Origin: Streptosporangiaceae bacterium
GTDB taxonomy: Bacteria; Actinomycetota; Actinomycetes; Streptosporangiales; Streptosporangiaceae
Length of the DNA: 64,000 bases
Direction: 5' to 3'
NCBI GenBank assembly: GCA_030041275.1
Contig: JASHOE010000089.1
Span: 1 to 64,000, forward strand
Below the pieces are notes generated by a model. It saw only the letters and a program-made list of their open reading frames with translations. It did not search any database and was not told where the DNA came from. A program made the translations under genes and the position numbers. Shown here piece by piece: positions 34,985 to 43,898 of this stretch; the stretch's first letter is position 1; each line of letters opens with the position of its first letter.

Positions 34985-36973
34985 ATGCCAGGCATGAAGT
35001 CGGGACTGTCCGACACCAACCCGCTTATCGTCGCGGCGTTCAAGGCCGCACTGCTGCATCAGGGCCTGATCATCGCCGCCGTGCTGGCGCTGCTGGGCCT
35101 GGCCTGGGTCGCCGCCCGTGAGTTTGTGCCCGCTGGTGGCACCCGGTGGGCTCGGCTGAGCCCGCACGGCTCCGCGCCCGAGCCCACCGCCCGCCGCCTG
35201 CTGCGAGTCGGATTCGGCCTCCTGTGGGTCTTCGACGGGCTGCTGCAGGCGCAACCGGCCATGGCCGCCGGACTGCCGTCACAGGTAATCGCGCCAGGCG
35301 CGACTACCTCGCCGACCTGGGTGCAGCACGTGGTCAACTGGGGGGCGACCGCCTGGTCTTATCACCCGGTGCAGGCCGGCGCCGCCGCGGTCTGGATCCA
35401 GGTGGGCATCGGGGCGTGGCTGATCGCAGCTCCGTCTGGCTGGGCCTCGCGACTCGCAGGCGTGACCAGTGTCGGCTGGGGTTTGGTTGTCTGGGTCTTC
35501 GGCGAGGCCTTCGGCGGCATCTTCGCTCCCGGCCTGACATTCCTGTTCGGTGCTCCGGGGGCGGCGCTCTACTACTGCGCTGCCGGGCTGCTCATCGCGC
35601 TGCCCGAGGTGCGGTGGCGATCGACGCTGCTCGGTCGCCAAGCGCTGGCTGGGCTCGGGCTGTTCCTCGCGGGCATGGCCGTCCTGCAAGCGTGGCCAGG
35701 CCGCGGTTTCTGGCAGGGCACCCTGCGCGGTCAGCTGGGACCGCTCGCCAGCATGGTGTCCGGAATGGCCGGCACGCCGCAGCCGCACGCGCTGTCGGCG
35801 CTGGTGCGCGGCTTCGCCTCGATCGCCAGCAGCGACGGGTTCGCCGTCAACCTGATCGCCGTCCTGGTGCTCGCGCTGACGGGCGCCGCCTTCCTGGCCG
35901 GCGCCTTCGCTCCGAGTGCGCGGCTGACGGCGATCCGGGTCGGGCTGCTCCGGCCGGCGGTCGTCCTGCTGCTCGCCGTCTGCCTGGCGGACTGGATCTT
36001 CATCGAGGACTTTGGCTTCTTCGGCGGCCTCGGCACCGATCCGAACAGCATGATCCCGGTCGCGCTGCTTGCTGTCGCTGGCTATCTAGCGCTGACCCCC
36101 GTGCTCGCGCCCGCAGCGGCCGCCGTGCCTGACCCGGCGCCCGCCGAGCCAGCAGCTGCCGAGCCAGCAGCCGCCGGGTCCGCGGCCCCCGAACTGGCAA
36201 CTGCCGCGTCCGTAGCCGCCGCGCCCGGACCGGAGGGGGAACCCGCACCGGCCACGGCGCGCCGATCCGGACAGCAATTGCCGCTGCCCATCCGGCTGAC
36301 CCGGCGCTTCTCCGGCCTCGGACTACGGGCGCTGCTCACGCTCTGGGCCGCCGTGATCGTCGCCGTCGGCGCCGGCCCGATGGCGCTGGCGCAGACCGAC
36401 TCCACGGCGTCACCGATCCTTGCCCAGGCCATCGATGGCAGCGCCGCGCCGCTGAACTTTGCCGCCCCGGCTTTCTCCCTGACCGACCAGCACGGCAACC
36501 AGGTAAGTCTCGCGAGCCTGCGCGGCAGGGTCGTCCTGCTCACCTTCCTGGACCCGGTGTGCACGTCAGACTGTCCGCTGATTGCCCAGGAGTTCCGCGA
36601 CGCTGATCAGCTACTCGGTGCCAGCGCCAGCCGGATCCAGCTGGTGGCCATCGTCGCCAACCCGCTGTATCGCTCGGTGGCCTATACCAGGGCGTTCGAC
36701 AGCCAGGAGGGCCTCGCGGGAGTGTCCAACTGGCTATTCCTGACCGGCTCGCTGACCGAGCTTCAGCAGGCTTGGAAGAACTACGGCGTGGCCGCCCAGA
36801 TCCTGGCAGCAGGCGGGATGATCGCGCACAGCGACGTGGCGTACGTCATCGACCGGGCCGGCCACACCAGATCCGAGCTGGACTTTGACCCGGGACCTGG
36901 AACGTCAAGCACGCAGGCGTCGTTCGCGGCCGAGCTCGCCAGCGACGCGCAGCAGGTACTGAGGCAAGCATGA
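34985..36973 (+). CDS. Polytopic membrane protein fused to SCO1/SenC copper chaperone
   Basis: 662 residues. About nine hydrophobic helices fill residues 15-375, with stretches recalling DoxX-like proteins; an Ala/Pro/Glu-rich linker (about 378-425) and another helix (about 440-460) lead to a SCO1/SenC thioredoxin-fold domain at about 485-662. The copper ligands are Cys526 and Cys530 (DPVCTSDCPL) and His615 (IAHSDVAYVID). SCO proteins deliver copper to CuA of subunit II. Fusion to a large membrane domain is unusual. Ends in a 4-nt overlap with the lipoprotein gene. Confidence 0.88.
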   Translation: MPGMKSGLSDTNPLIVAAFKAALLHQGLIIAAVLALLGLAWVAAREFVPAGGTRWARLSPHGSAPEPTARRLLRVGFGLLWVFDGLLQAQPAMAAGLPSQVIAPGATTSPTWVQHVVNWGATAWSYHPVQAGAAAVWIQVGIGAWLIAAPSGWASRLAGVTSVGWGLVVWVFGEAFGGIFAPGLTFLFGAPGAALYYCAAGLLIALPEVRWRSTLLGRQALAGLGLFLAGMAVLQAWPGRGFWQGTLRGQLGPLASMVSGMAGTPQPHALSALVRGFASIASSDGFAVNLIAVLVLALTGAAFLAGAFAPSARLTAIRVGLLRPAVVLLLAVCLADWIFIEDFGFFGGLGTDPNSMIPVALLAVAGYLALTPVLAPAAAAVPDPAPAEPAAAEPAAAGSAAPELATAASVAAAPGPEGEPAPATARRSGQQLPLPIRLTRRFSGLGLRALLTLWAAVIVAVGAGPMALAQTDSTASPILAQAIDGSAAPLNFAAPAFSLTDQHGNQVSLASLRGRVVLLTFLDPVCTSDCPLIAQEFRDADQLLGASASRIQLVAIVANPLYRSVAYTRAFDSQEGLAGVSNWLFLTGSLTELQQAWKNYGVAAQILAAGGMIAHSDVAYVIDRAGHTRSELDFDPGPGTSSTQASFAAELASDAQQVLRQA

Positions 36974-38196
36974 CGACCACGGCCGATCGGACCCGGCGCG
37001 CCGCGCAGATGCTCGCCGTAGTGCTGGCGGGCGCGCTAGCGCTGGCCGCGTGCGGCAGCTCACGTCCGGCCGCGCGGACGGGCACGAGCGGCGGGGTGAG
37101 CCTGTCCGCGCCCGCGCTCGCGACGTCGCTGGCCGGAGCCGACGGCACCGGCTGGGTCGTCGTCCGGATGGGCGGTGCGGCCGCGACCTTCAACGACTTC
37201 TGGGAGCTGTTCGCGCGACCGGCCGGCAGCACCCAGTGGAAGCTGGTTACCCCCGCGGGAGTGGCAAGCAACGGCGGCCTGGTCATGACGCAGAGCGGGT
37301 CTGGCACCCTTGTCACCGGATTCCGGCCGAGCCAGGACCTGACGTTCTCGCCGCTCGCCGCCAGCGCTGACGCCGGCGCGGAGTGGGCGCAGCAGCCGCC
37401 GCTCAGCCCGGGCCTGGCCAATGTGCCAGGGGCCCTGGCCGGCAACACCGCCAGCCGGCTGCTCGCGCTCACCGACACGGGCGACGTCGACGAAGGAACC
37501 GGGGGCGGCTCGGCCTGGACCCGGCTGACCACGCTCCGGGCGCTCGCCAGCTCGTCAGCCGGAAAGGCCTGCGGGCTGACCGCGCTCACCGCGGTCGCGT
37601 GGACCTCGGCCGGGACGCCTATGGTCGCTGGTGACTGCAGCAAGCCAGGCGCGGTCGGGATCTTCGCGCTGACGTCCGGAGCCTGGCACACGGTTGCTCC
37701 GGTGCTCTCCGGCACCGCAGCCCGCGCTGGAGCCGACGTGATCGGGCTCGCCATAACAGGCGAGGACACGACCGCCGTACTTGCCGTCGGTAGCGGGCAG
37801 AGTGCCGCGGTGATCGACGCGTGGTCGGCGGATGGCGGCGCACGCTGGGCGCTGTCGCCAGCGCTGCACGGCGCCACCCTGACAGCCGGCGCGACGCCGT
37901 CGGTATCGTTCCTCGGCGACGGGTCGACCGGTCTCGTGCTCGCCCCGCCCACGGGGCATGCCAGCACGAGCGAGGCGTACACCATCGGCTGGCAGGGGAG
38001 CCAGTGGCACGCGCTGCCGCAGCTGCCCGCGGGGTCTGGCAGCGGCCAGCTGGCAACGCTGGCAGCGACTGCCGCTGGTGTCCCGCAGGCCCTCGTCGTC
38101 GACCGCGGCACGCTCACCATCTGGCAGCTGGGCTCTGACCAGTGGACGCTGCAGCAGACGGTGCGAGTTGCCATCCCCTACGGATCGTCAGGCTGA
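36970..38196 (+). CDS. Lipoprotein with beta-propeller-like domain
   Basis: 408 residues. A twin-basic start (RTRRAAQ), a hydrophobic core and a lipobox LAAC at about residues 25-28 mark it as an exported lipoprotein. The mature part is Ser/Thr/Gly-rich with repeated WxxL...GD strands (for example WSADGGARWALS and FLGDGSTGLVLAPP) that resemble BNR/sialidase-type propeller blades. No catalytic motif. Coupled by a 4-nt overlap to the SCO fusion; a structural or sensory role in the oxidase island is possible. Confidence 0.75.
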   Translation: MTTTADRTRRAAQMLAVVLAGALALAACGSSRPAARTGTSGGVSLSAPALATSLAGADGTGWVVVRMGGAAATFNDFWELFARPAGSTQWKLVTPAGVASNGGLVMTQSGSGTLVTGFRPSQDLTFSPLAASADAGAEWAQQPPLSPGLANVPGALAGNTASRLLALTDTGDVDEGTGGGSAWTRLTTLRALASSSAGKACGLTALTAVAWTSAGTPMVAGDCSKPGAVGIFALTSGAWHTVAPVLSGTAARAGADVIGLAITGEDTTAVLAVGSGQSAAVIDAWSADGGARWALSPALHGATLTAGATPSVSFLGDGSTGLVLAPPTGHASTSEAYTIGWQGSQWHALPQLPAGSGSGQLATLAATAAGVPQALVVDRGTLTIWQLGSDQWTLQQTVRVAIPYGSSG

Positions 38197-38204
38197 GCGG
38201 AGCC

Positions 38205-39104
38205 ATGAGCTACATCCTCGACCACTGGTCCTTCGACCCGTTCATGATCATCGCGATCGTGCTCGTGGTCTGGCATGAGATCGGCCTGGCCCGGCTTGCA
38301 GCCCGGTCCGAGCGGGCGCAGACCAGGCAACGCCGACTCCAGTCCCTCCGGTTTTACGCCGGCCTGCTTGTGCTGCTGATCGCGGTCGAGTCCCCCATCG
38401 AGTACTGGGCCTACGACTACTTCTTCGTGCACATGATTCAGCACCTGCTGTTGATGTTCGCCGCCCCGACGCTCATCGTGACCGGAGCGCCCTGGCGGCC
38501 GCTGGCCGAGGGACTGCCGCGCCGGGCGGGCAAGACGCATCGCGGTGCGGTGCCGACCGCCGGCTGGACCAAGTCGACGCGGGCCGTCGGCGCGTTTCTG
38601 CTGCGCCCATGGGTCAGCGTCGCGCTATTCAGCGTAGCGATGATCTTCTGGCACCTGCCAGGTCCATACGACCTAGCCGACCGGAACCAGGTTGTGCAGG
38701 TCTGCCTCATGCACAGCAGCTTCATCGTCGTCGGCATCCTGTTCTGGCTGCAGTTCCTGCCCTCGCCGCCGTTCCGGATCAACATGAGGCCGGCCTCCCA
38801 GGCGGCCGCGCTCGTCGTGACGAACGTCGTTATGTGGGTCCTGGCGATGGCCATGGGGTTCCTGACCAGCACGTCGTGGTACTCGGTGTATAACCATGTG
38901 CCCGGCGTTACTCTGCCCGCCTTCGCTGATCAGCAAATCGGAGCGGGGATCTTGTGGATCTGCGGCGACTTCTGGGCCATCCCCACCATGGTCTTCGTGC
39001 TCCGGCGCATGATGGCAGAAGAGGGATCGGTTGGCGCCGCGCTCGACCGGGTACTTGGTCGCGGCTCCACCCGGTCTAACTGGGCAAATCGCAGCGCCAG
39101 GTAG
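38205..39104 (+). CDS. ctaG: Second CtaG/caa3-type oxidase assembly protein
   Basis: 299 residues from ATG 38205, 8 nt after the lipoprotein gene; a start inside that gene was rejected. About seven membrane helices with the CtaG_caa3 pattern: VESPIEYWAYDYFFVHMIQHLLLMFAAPTLIVTGAPWRPL, then CLMHSSFIVVGILFWLQFLPSPPF and ADQQIGAGILWICGDFWAIPTM. Conserved His residues could bind copper for CuB. It is a paralogue of the gene at 26.1 kb and closes the plus-strand arm, which suggests a copper delivery role there. Confidence 0.87.
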   Translation: MSYILDHWSFDPFMIIAIVLVVWHEIGLARLAARSERAQTRQRRLQSLRFYAGLLVLLIAVESPIEYWAYDYFFVHMIQHLLLMFAAPTLIVTGAPWRPLAEGLPRRAGKTHRGAVPTAGWTKSTRAVGAFLLRPWVSVALFSVAMIFWHLPGPYDLADRNQVVQVCLMHSSFIVVGILFWLQFLPSPPFRINMRPASQAAALVVTNVVMWVLAMAMGFLTSTSWYSVYNHVPGVTLPAFADQQIGAGILWICGDFWAIPTMVFVLRRMMAEEGSVGAALDRVLGRGSTRSNWANRSAR

Positions 39105-39113
39105 CCTGGGCCG

Positions 39114-39689
39114 ATGTCTCCCGGCGCCATCTCGGTCGACGATCCGACCGCACCCGACGTGCGCGACCTCGTGGCGCGGCATCAGGTCTTCGCCGCCTCG
39201 CTGAGCCCGCCCGAGAACGTTTTCGCCCTCGACGCCACGGGCCTGCGAAACCCGGACGTCACGCTGTTCAGTTGCCGGCGTGATGGCGAGTTGCTCGCCA
39301 TCGGCGCGCTGCGGCACCTGGACGAGCGGCACTGCGAGCTGAAGTCCATGCACACCGCCGAGGCGGTCCGCCGTAGCGGTATCGGCCGGGCGATGCTGCG
39401 GCACCTGATCGACGTGGCCCGACAGCGCGGCTACCAGCGGATCAGTCTCGAGACCGGTTCGATGGCGGGGTTCAGCCCGGCGCGGGCCCTGTACACCAGC
39501 GCTGGCTTCACCGAGTGTGGGCCGTTCGGCGACTACCAGCCGAGCCCGTACAGCACGTTCTTGTCGCTCGAGCTAAGACCACCGCGGCCGGGCCAGCGGC
39601 AGGAGGCGCCTCGACCTCGTTCCCCTATGAAGTTGCCCGTTGGGAAGGGTGCGGGCAGGTGCGGTGTTGACTGTCACCATGGAAGTTGA
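39114..39689 (+). CDS. GNAT family N-acetyltransferase
   Basis: 191 residues. The YjaB/Ats1-like order is clear: an N-terminal ALSPPENVFALD-like helix, a FSCRRDGELLAIGALRHLDERHCELKSMHT strand pair, the acetyl-CoA loop R-R-S-G-I-G-R-A, and LYTSAGFTECGPFGDYQPSPYSTFL at the end. The last 30 residues are a Pro/Arg-rich tail beyond the domain. It overlaps the DsbA-like gene by 11 nt in another frame. Likely amine acetylation; substrate unknown. Confidence 0.87.
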   Translation: MSPGAISVDDPTAPDVRDLVARHQVFAASLSPPENVFALDATGLRNPDVTLFSCRRDGELLAIGALRHLDERHCELKSMHTAEAVRRSGIGRAMLRHLIDVARQRGYQRISLETGSMAGFSPARALYTSAGFTECGPFGDYQPSPYSTFLSLELRPPRPGQRQEAPRPRSPMKLPVGKGAGRCGVDCHHGS

Positions 39690-40320
39690 GATCTGGGCTG
39701 ATGTGGTCTGCCCGTGGTGTTACCTGGGCAAACGGCATTTTGAGCAGGCGCTGGACAGCTTCGACCACAGCGACAAAGTGCAGGTGGTGTACCGGTCGTT
39801 CGAGCTCGACCCGTCAGCACCACGCGGCGTGACCACGCCCACTGTGAAGGTGCTCGAGCAGAAGTACGGCATGACGCCGGACCGGGCGCGGCAGGCTCAG
39901 CGGCAGATGGAAGAGCGCGCTACCGCCGACGGGCTGACATTCCGGATGGACAAGCTGCGCAGCGGGAACACCAAGGACGCGCACCGGCTGCTGCACCTAG
40001 CCAAGGCCAGCGACCGGCAGGGCGATCTGATGGAGCGGCTGCAGCGGGCCTACTTCACTGAGCAGGATTCGATCTTCGACCACGACGCGCTGACCCGGCT
40101 CGCGGTCGAGGCCGGGCTGGATCCTGATGAGGTGACAGACGTGCTCGCCACCGACCGCTACAGCGACCATGTCGAGACCGACGAGGCAATGGCGCGGTCG
40201 CTCGGCGCAACGGGTGTGCCGTTGTTCGTCATCGACCGCCGTTACGGCATCTCCGGGGCGCAGCCAGCGAAGACCATCACCGATGTGCTGGAGCGCGCCT
40301 GGAGCGAGGCGGACCAGTGA
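39679..40320 (+). CDS. DsbA family oxidoreductase (FrnE-like)
   Basis: 213 residues from ATG 39679. The thioredoxin fold starts at once with EIWADVVCPWCYLGK (Cys11, Cys14), without signal peptide, as in cytoplasmic FrnE/polyketide-type DsbA proteins. A long helical insertion follows, and the cis-Pro region is GATGVPLFVIDRRYGISGAQ. It probably acts as a thiol oxidase/isomerase; the actinomycete FrnE family is also linked to polyketide pathways. Coupled by 4 nt to the alpha/beta hydrolase gene. Confidence 0.9.
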   Translation: MEVEIWADVVCPWCYLGKRHFEQALDSFDHSDKVQVVYRSFELDPSAPRGVTTPTVKVLEQKYGMTPDRARQAQRQMEERATADGLTFRMDKLRSGNTKDAHRLLHLAKASDRQGDLMERLQRAYFTEQDSIFDHDALTRLAVEAGLDPDEVTDVLATDRYSDHVETDEAMARSLGATGVPLFVIDRRYGISGAQPAKTITDVLERAWSEADQ

Positions 40321-41270
40321 CCCAGCCGACGCTCGCGGGTCAGTCAGCAGCGCAGCCGGAGCCTAGGGCAGCACAGCCGCCGCAGGCAGCCGAGACAGCA
40401 CAGCCGCCGGGCTGGTTCGCGGCGGCGCTGGCGGCTCCCGTCGAGCTCGGCGCCGTCAGCGTCGACGGGACTGAGGTTGCGTACCGAGCCTTCGGTGACA
40501 ACTCCTCCAGCGGACTGGTCCTCGTCCACGGCGGTGCCGCGCACGCTCGCTGGTGGGATCACATCGCGCCGCTGCTCGCCGCCGATCACCGGGTCGTCGC
40601 GGTGGACCTGTCGGGTCACGGCGATAGCGGCCGCCGGGACGGCTACAGCCTGGACGGCTGGGCTCGTGAGGTCGTCGCAGCGGCGGCGGCCGCCGGGATC
40701 ACCGGACCGCCGGTAATCGCCGGCCACAGCATGGGCGGTTTCGTGGCCCTGCGCGCAGCGGGCATCTTCGGCACCCAACTCGAAGGCATCGTGGTGATTG
40801 ACTCACCGGTGCGCGAGTTCACCCCGGAAGACCAGGCTGCCCGGCAAGGACGCGCGTTCGGGCCGTTGCGCGTCTACCCGACGCGCGAGGCGGCGATGTC
40901 GCGGTTCCGTCCGATGCCGGACCAGCCAACCCTGCCGTACGTGCGCGAACACGTGGCCGCGACGTCGATCCGGCCGGTCGAGGGCGGCTGGAGCTGGAAG
41001 TTCGACCCCGCCGTGTTCGGCCGTACCCAGGGCACGCCCACGCTGCTGCGCCAGCTCGACTGCCGGGTCGCCCTGTTCCACGCCGAGCACGGCATCGTGC
41101 CGCCACAGACGACCGAGCTCATGTATGACAGCCTCGGGCAGCTCGCGCCCGTCATCGAGATCCCAGCGGCCGGGCATCACGTCATGCTCGACCAGCCCAT
41201 CGCCCTGGTGACCGGGATCAGGACGCTGCTGGCCGACTGGGATCACTCCCGCCCCGCGCGGCGTTCGTAA
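40317..41270 (+). CDS. Alpha/beta hydrolase
   Basis: 317 residues from a GTG start with a 50-residue Ala/Gln/Pro-rich N-terminal tail before the core. The oxyanion loop reads LVHGGAAHARWWD, the nucleophile elbow is GHSMGGF (Ser near 141), and the His lies in AAGHHVMLDQP near the C-terminus; the acid may be in RVALFHAEHGIV. Likely an esterase, lipase-like or epoxide-type hydrolase. It follows the DsbA-like gene by a 4-nt overlap, so they are cotranscribed. Confidence 0.88.
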   Translation: MTQPTLAGQSAAQPEPRAAQPPQAAETAQPPGWFAAALAAPVELGAVSVDGTEVAYRAFGDNSSSGLVLVHGGAAHARWWDHIAPLLAADHRVVAVDLSGHGDSGRRDGYSLDGWAREVVAAAAAAGITGPPVIAGHSMGGFVALRAAGIFGTQLEGIVVIDSPVREFTPEDQAARQGRAFGPLRVYPTREAAMSRFRPMPDQPTLPYVREHVAATSIRPVEGGWSWKFDPAVFGRTQGTPTLLRQLDCRVALFHAEHGIVPPQTTELMYDSLGQLAPVIEIPAAGHHVMLDQPIALVTGIRTLLADWDHSRPARRS

Positions 41271-41366
41271 TCGCTCTATCACGGAACGGACTCGAACTCG
41301 GCGACGGCCGACCAAACCTTCGCCGCAGTACGGTTACCGGCCCGCCAAGATGAACAAGAACGGGGC

Positions 41367-41822
41367 GTGCCAGCCACTAAAACTCAGTCCGCGCCGACCG
41401 CGACGGACCCCATCAGCCAGTTCTTCGTAGACCTAGCCCAGCCAGGCCACCTCGCCACGCTCGAGTCGCAGTCCGCGACGCTGCGGTTCGACGTCAAAGA
41501 CGGCGCGAGCAAAGACGGCGCGAGCATGGAGCACTGGTATCTCACCGTCCACGACGGCGACGTCACGGTGGCGCAGAAGAACGATCACGCCGACGCCGTC
41601 GTAACGGTGGAGCGGCCGCAGTTGGAAGCCATCGTGGCAGGTCAGATGAATGCCACCGCGGCCGTGCTGCGCGGCGTGCTCAACTGCGAGGGCAGCATGG
41701 CGGCACTGGTGATGTTCCAGCGCTGCCTGCCGGGCCCGCCTGGATCCACTGGCCGAGCGGCGCCGATCAGCTCGCAAACGGTCATGTCCTGGCACGAGCA
41801 GAAACCGCGGAGGGCGTCGTGA
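41367..41822 (+). CDS. SCP2 sterol-binding domain protein
   Basis: 151 residues from GTG 41367. The single SCP2-like domain covers about 15-125: strand LRFDVKDG, the WYLTVHDGDVTVAQKNDHADAVVTVERPQLEAIVAG middle and the final helix NCEGSMAALVMFQRCLPGPP. Such domains hold a hydrophobic ligand and are often found in acetylation or lipid pathways. A repeated GASKDGAS duplication is seen inside the strand region. It overlaps the glucosidase gene by 4 nt (GTGA), an unexpected partner. Confidence 0.8.
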   Translation: MPATKTQSAPTATDPISQFFVDLAQPGHLATLESQSATLRFDVKDGASKDGASMEHWYLTVHDGDVTVAQKNDHADAVVTVERPQLEAIVAGQMNATAAVLRGVLNCEGSMAALVMFQRCLPGPPGSTGRAAPISSQTVMSWHEQKPRRAS

Positions 41823-43888
41823 GCGACCAGCTAGTTCAGATCCTCGAGGGCAACACCTTCGTCGTCAGCGACGAGCGCGGCGACATCGAGGCGTCCAGCA
41901 CCGACCCCACCGGGCTGTTCTCCTTCGACACGCGGTTCCTGTCCCGGTGGGTGCTGACGATCAACGGACAGCGGCTGACGGCCCTGTCGACCGACGACCT
42001 GCAGTACTTCCAGGCCCGCTTCTTTCTGGTGCCGGCCAGCGGGACGGTCTATATCGACGCCACGCTCTCGGTCATCCGCGAGCGCGAGGTCGCGGACGGC
42101 TTCCACGAGGACCTTCGGGTGCTCAACCACCAGGACCAGCCGGTCGAGCTCGACATCCGCATGGAGGCCGCGAGCGACTTCGCCGACCTGTTCGAGGTCA
42201 AGGACGCCCTCGCCAAGAAGGGCAGTTACCAGGCCCGGGTGGCGGGCAACAGCCTGGTGCTCGGGTACCGGAGGGAGACTTACGAGCGCGAGACCTGGAT
42301 CTCCGCCACCGCGCCGGCTGCGGTGGACGAGAAAGGGATGTCCTTCCGCGTCACGGTGCCGCCGCACGGCGAGTGGAGCACGGGGCTGGACATCGTGGCG
42401 ACGGCCAGCGCTCCGCACGAATTGCCGGGTGCGCCGATCGGAATCAAGGCGCACAGCACCCACGCGGTACGCCGCGACATGGCCCGCGGGCTGGCTAAGT
42501 GGCTGGAGCGTGCGCCCACCATCGAGTGCGACTGGAAGGCCGTGCAGCGCATCTACCGCCGGTGCATGACCGACCTCGCGGCGCTCCGGTTCTCCACACT
42601 GACCATGCAAGGCCGCGCGCTGCCTGCGGCCGGGCTGCCCTGGTTCATGACGATCTTCGGCCGGGACAGCATCTTCACCAGCCTGCAGGCGCTGCCGTTT
42701 ACGTCCGAGCTGGCCGCGACCACGCTGATGGCGCTGGCCGAGCGGCAAGGCACCAGGATCGATGACTTCCGGGACGAGGATCCCGGTCGGATCCTGCACG
42801 AGATGCGGTACGGCGAAGTGACCGCGTTCGAGGAACGCCCGCAGTCGCCCTACTACGGGAACGCCGACGCCACCATGCTCTACGTGGTGCTGCTGGATGA
42901 GTACGAGCGCTGGACCGGCGACACCAAGCTCGCGCGGGACCTCGAGCGCTCCGCGCGGGCCGCGCTCAACTGGATCGATGAATACGCCGACCTGCAGGGC
43001 AACGGATACGTGTCCTACCAGACTCGGAACCAGCAGACCGGGCTGGAGAACCAGTGCTGGAAGGACTCCTGGGACTCGATTTCTTATCGCAACGGTGACC
43101 TGCCAGGCTTCCCGCGCGCGACGTGCGAGCTGCAGGGCTATGCCTACGACGCCAAAATGCGCGGCGCCCGGCTCGCCCGGCAGGTGTGGAAAGACCCCGC
43201 GTTCGCCGACCGGCTAGAAAAAGAAGCGGCCGACCTGAAGCGCAGGTTCAACCGCGACTTCTGGGTGGCCGACGGCGGATACTTCGCCGCGGCCCTCGAC
43301 ACCGATGGCCGACAGGTCGACTCGCTCACCTCCAACATCGGTCACCTGCTCTGGAGTGGAATCGTCGAGAAGTCCAAGGCCAAATCCATCGCCAAGCACC
43401 TGGTAGGGCCAAGGCTCTTCTCCGGCTGGGGTGTTCGGACGCTCGCTGAGGGCGAGGCCAGGTACAACCCCATTGGTTACCACGTCGGCACGGTCTGGCC
43501 GTTCGACAACTCCTTCATCGCCTGGGGCCTGCGGCGGTATGGGTTCAAGGAGGAGGCGGCGTGCCTCGTCGCAGGCATCATGGCGGCGGCCGAGGTGTTC
43601 GATGGCCGGCTACCCGAGGCGTTCGGTGGCTATGCGCGCAGCTCCACCATGTATCCGGTGCAATACCCGACCGCGTGCAGCCCGCAGGCATGGTCGACCG
43701 GCGCGCCGCTGCTGATGCTGCGGGCTGGCCTCGGCCTGGAACCAGAGGGCGAGCACCTCGTCGTCGATCCCGCACTGCCGCTGCTGTTCGGTCATCTGGA
43801 GATTCTCGACGTGCCGGGCCGCTGGAAGCAGATCGACGTCTGCGGCCGGGGCCACATCGACACCGACCGGGTGACCAAGACGCGGTAG
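41819..43888 (+). CDS. Amylo-alpha-1,6-glucosidase / glycogen debranching-type protein
   Basis: 689 residues from a GTG start. Residues about 1-200 form the beta-sandwich N-terminal domain of bacterial debranching proteins (GNTFVVSDERGDIEASSTDPTGLFSFDTRFLSRW), and about 230-670 an (alpha/alpha)6 GH63/GH15-like barrel with GLPWFMTIFGRDSIFTSLQALPF, NADATMLYVVLLDEY and ENQCWKDSWDSISY as acidic, substrate-facing blocks. It should hydrolyse alpha-glucosidic linkages in the cytoplasm; members are also associated with trehalose or mannosylglycerate-like sugars, so the exact substrate is open. Confidence 0.9.
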   Translation: MSDQLVQILEGNTFVVSDERGDIEASSTDPTGLFSFDTRFLSRWVLTINGQRLTALSTDDLQYFQARFFLVPASGTVYIDATLSVIREREVADGFHEDLRVLNHQDQPVELDIRMEAASDFADLFEVKDALAKKGSYQARVAGNSLVLGYRRETYERETWISATAPAAVDEKGMSFRVTVPPHGEWSTGLDIVATASAPHELPGAPIGIKAHSTHAVRRDMARGLAKWLERAPTIECDWKAVQRIYRRCMTDLAALRFSTLTMQGRALPAAGLPWFMTIFGRDSIFTSLQALPFTSELAATTLMALAERQGTRIDDFRDEDPGRILHEMRYGEVTAFEERPQSPYYGNADATMLYVVLLDEYERWTGDTKLARDLERSARAALNWIDEYADLQGNGYVSYQTRNQQTGLENQCWKDSWDSISYRNGDLPGFPRATCELQGYAYDAKMRGARLARQVWKDPAFADRLEKEAADLKRRFNRDFWVADGGYFAAALDTDGRQVDSLTSNIGHLLWSGIVEKSKAKSIAKHLVGPRLFSGWGVRTLAEGEARYNPIGYHVGTVWPFDNSFIAWGLRRYGFKEEAACLVAGIMAAAEVFDGRLPEAFGGYARSSTMYPVQYPTACSPQAWSTGAPLLMLRAGLGLEPEGEHLVVDPALPLLFGHLEILDVPGRWKQIDVCGRGHIDTDRVTKTR

Positions 43889-43898
43889 CAGGCCCGGT

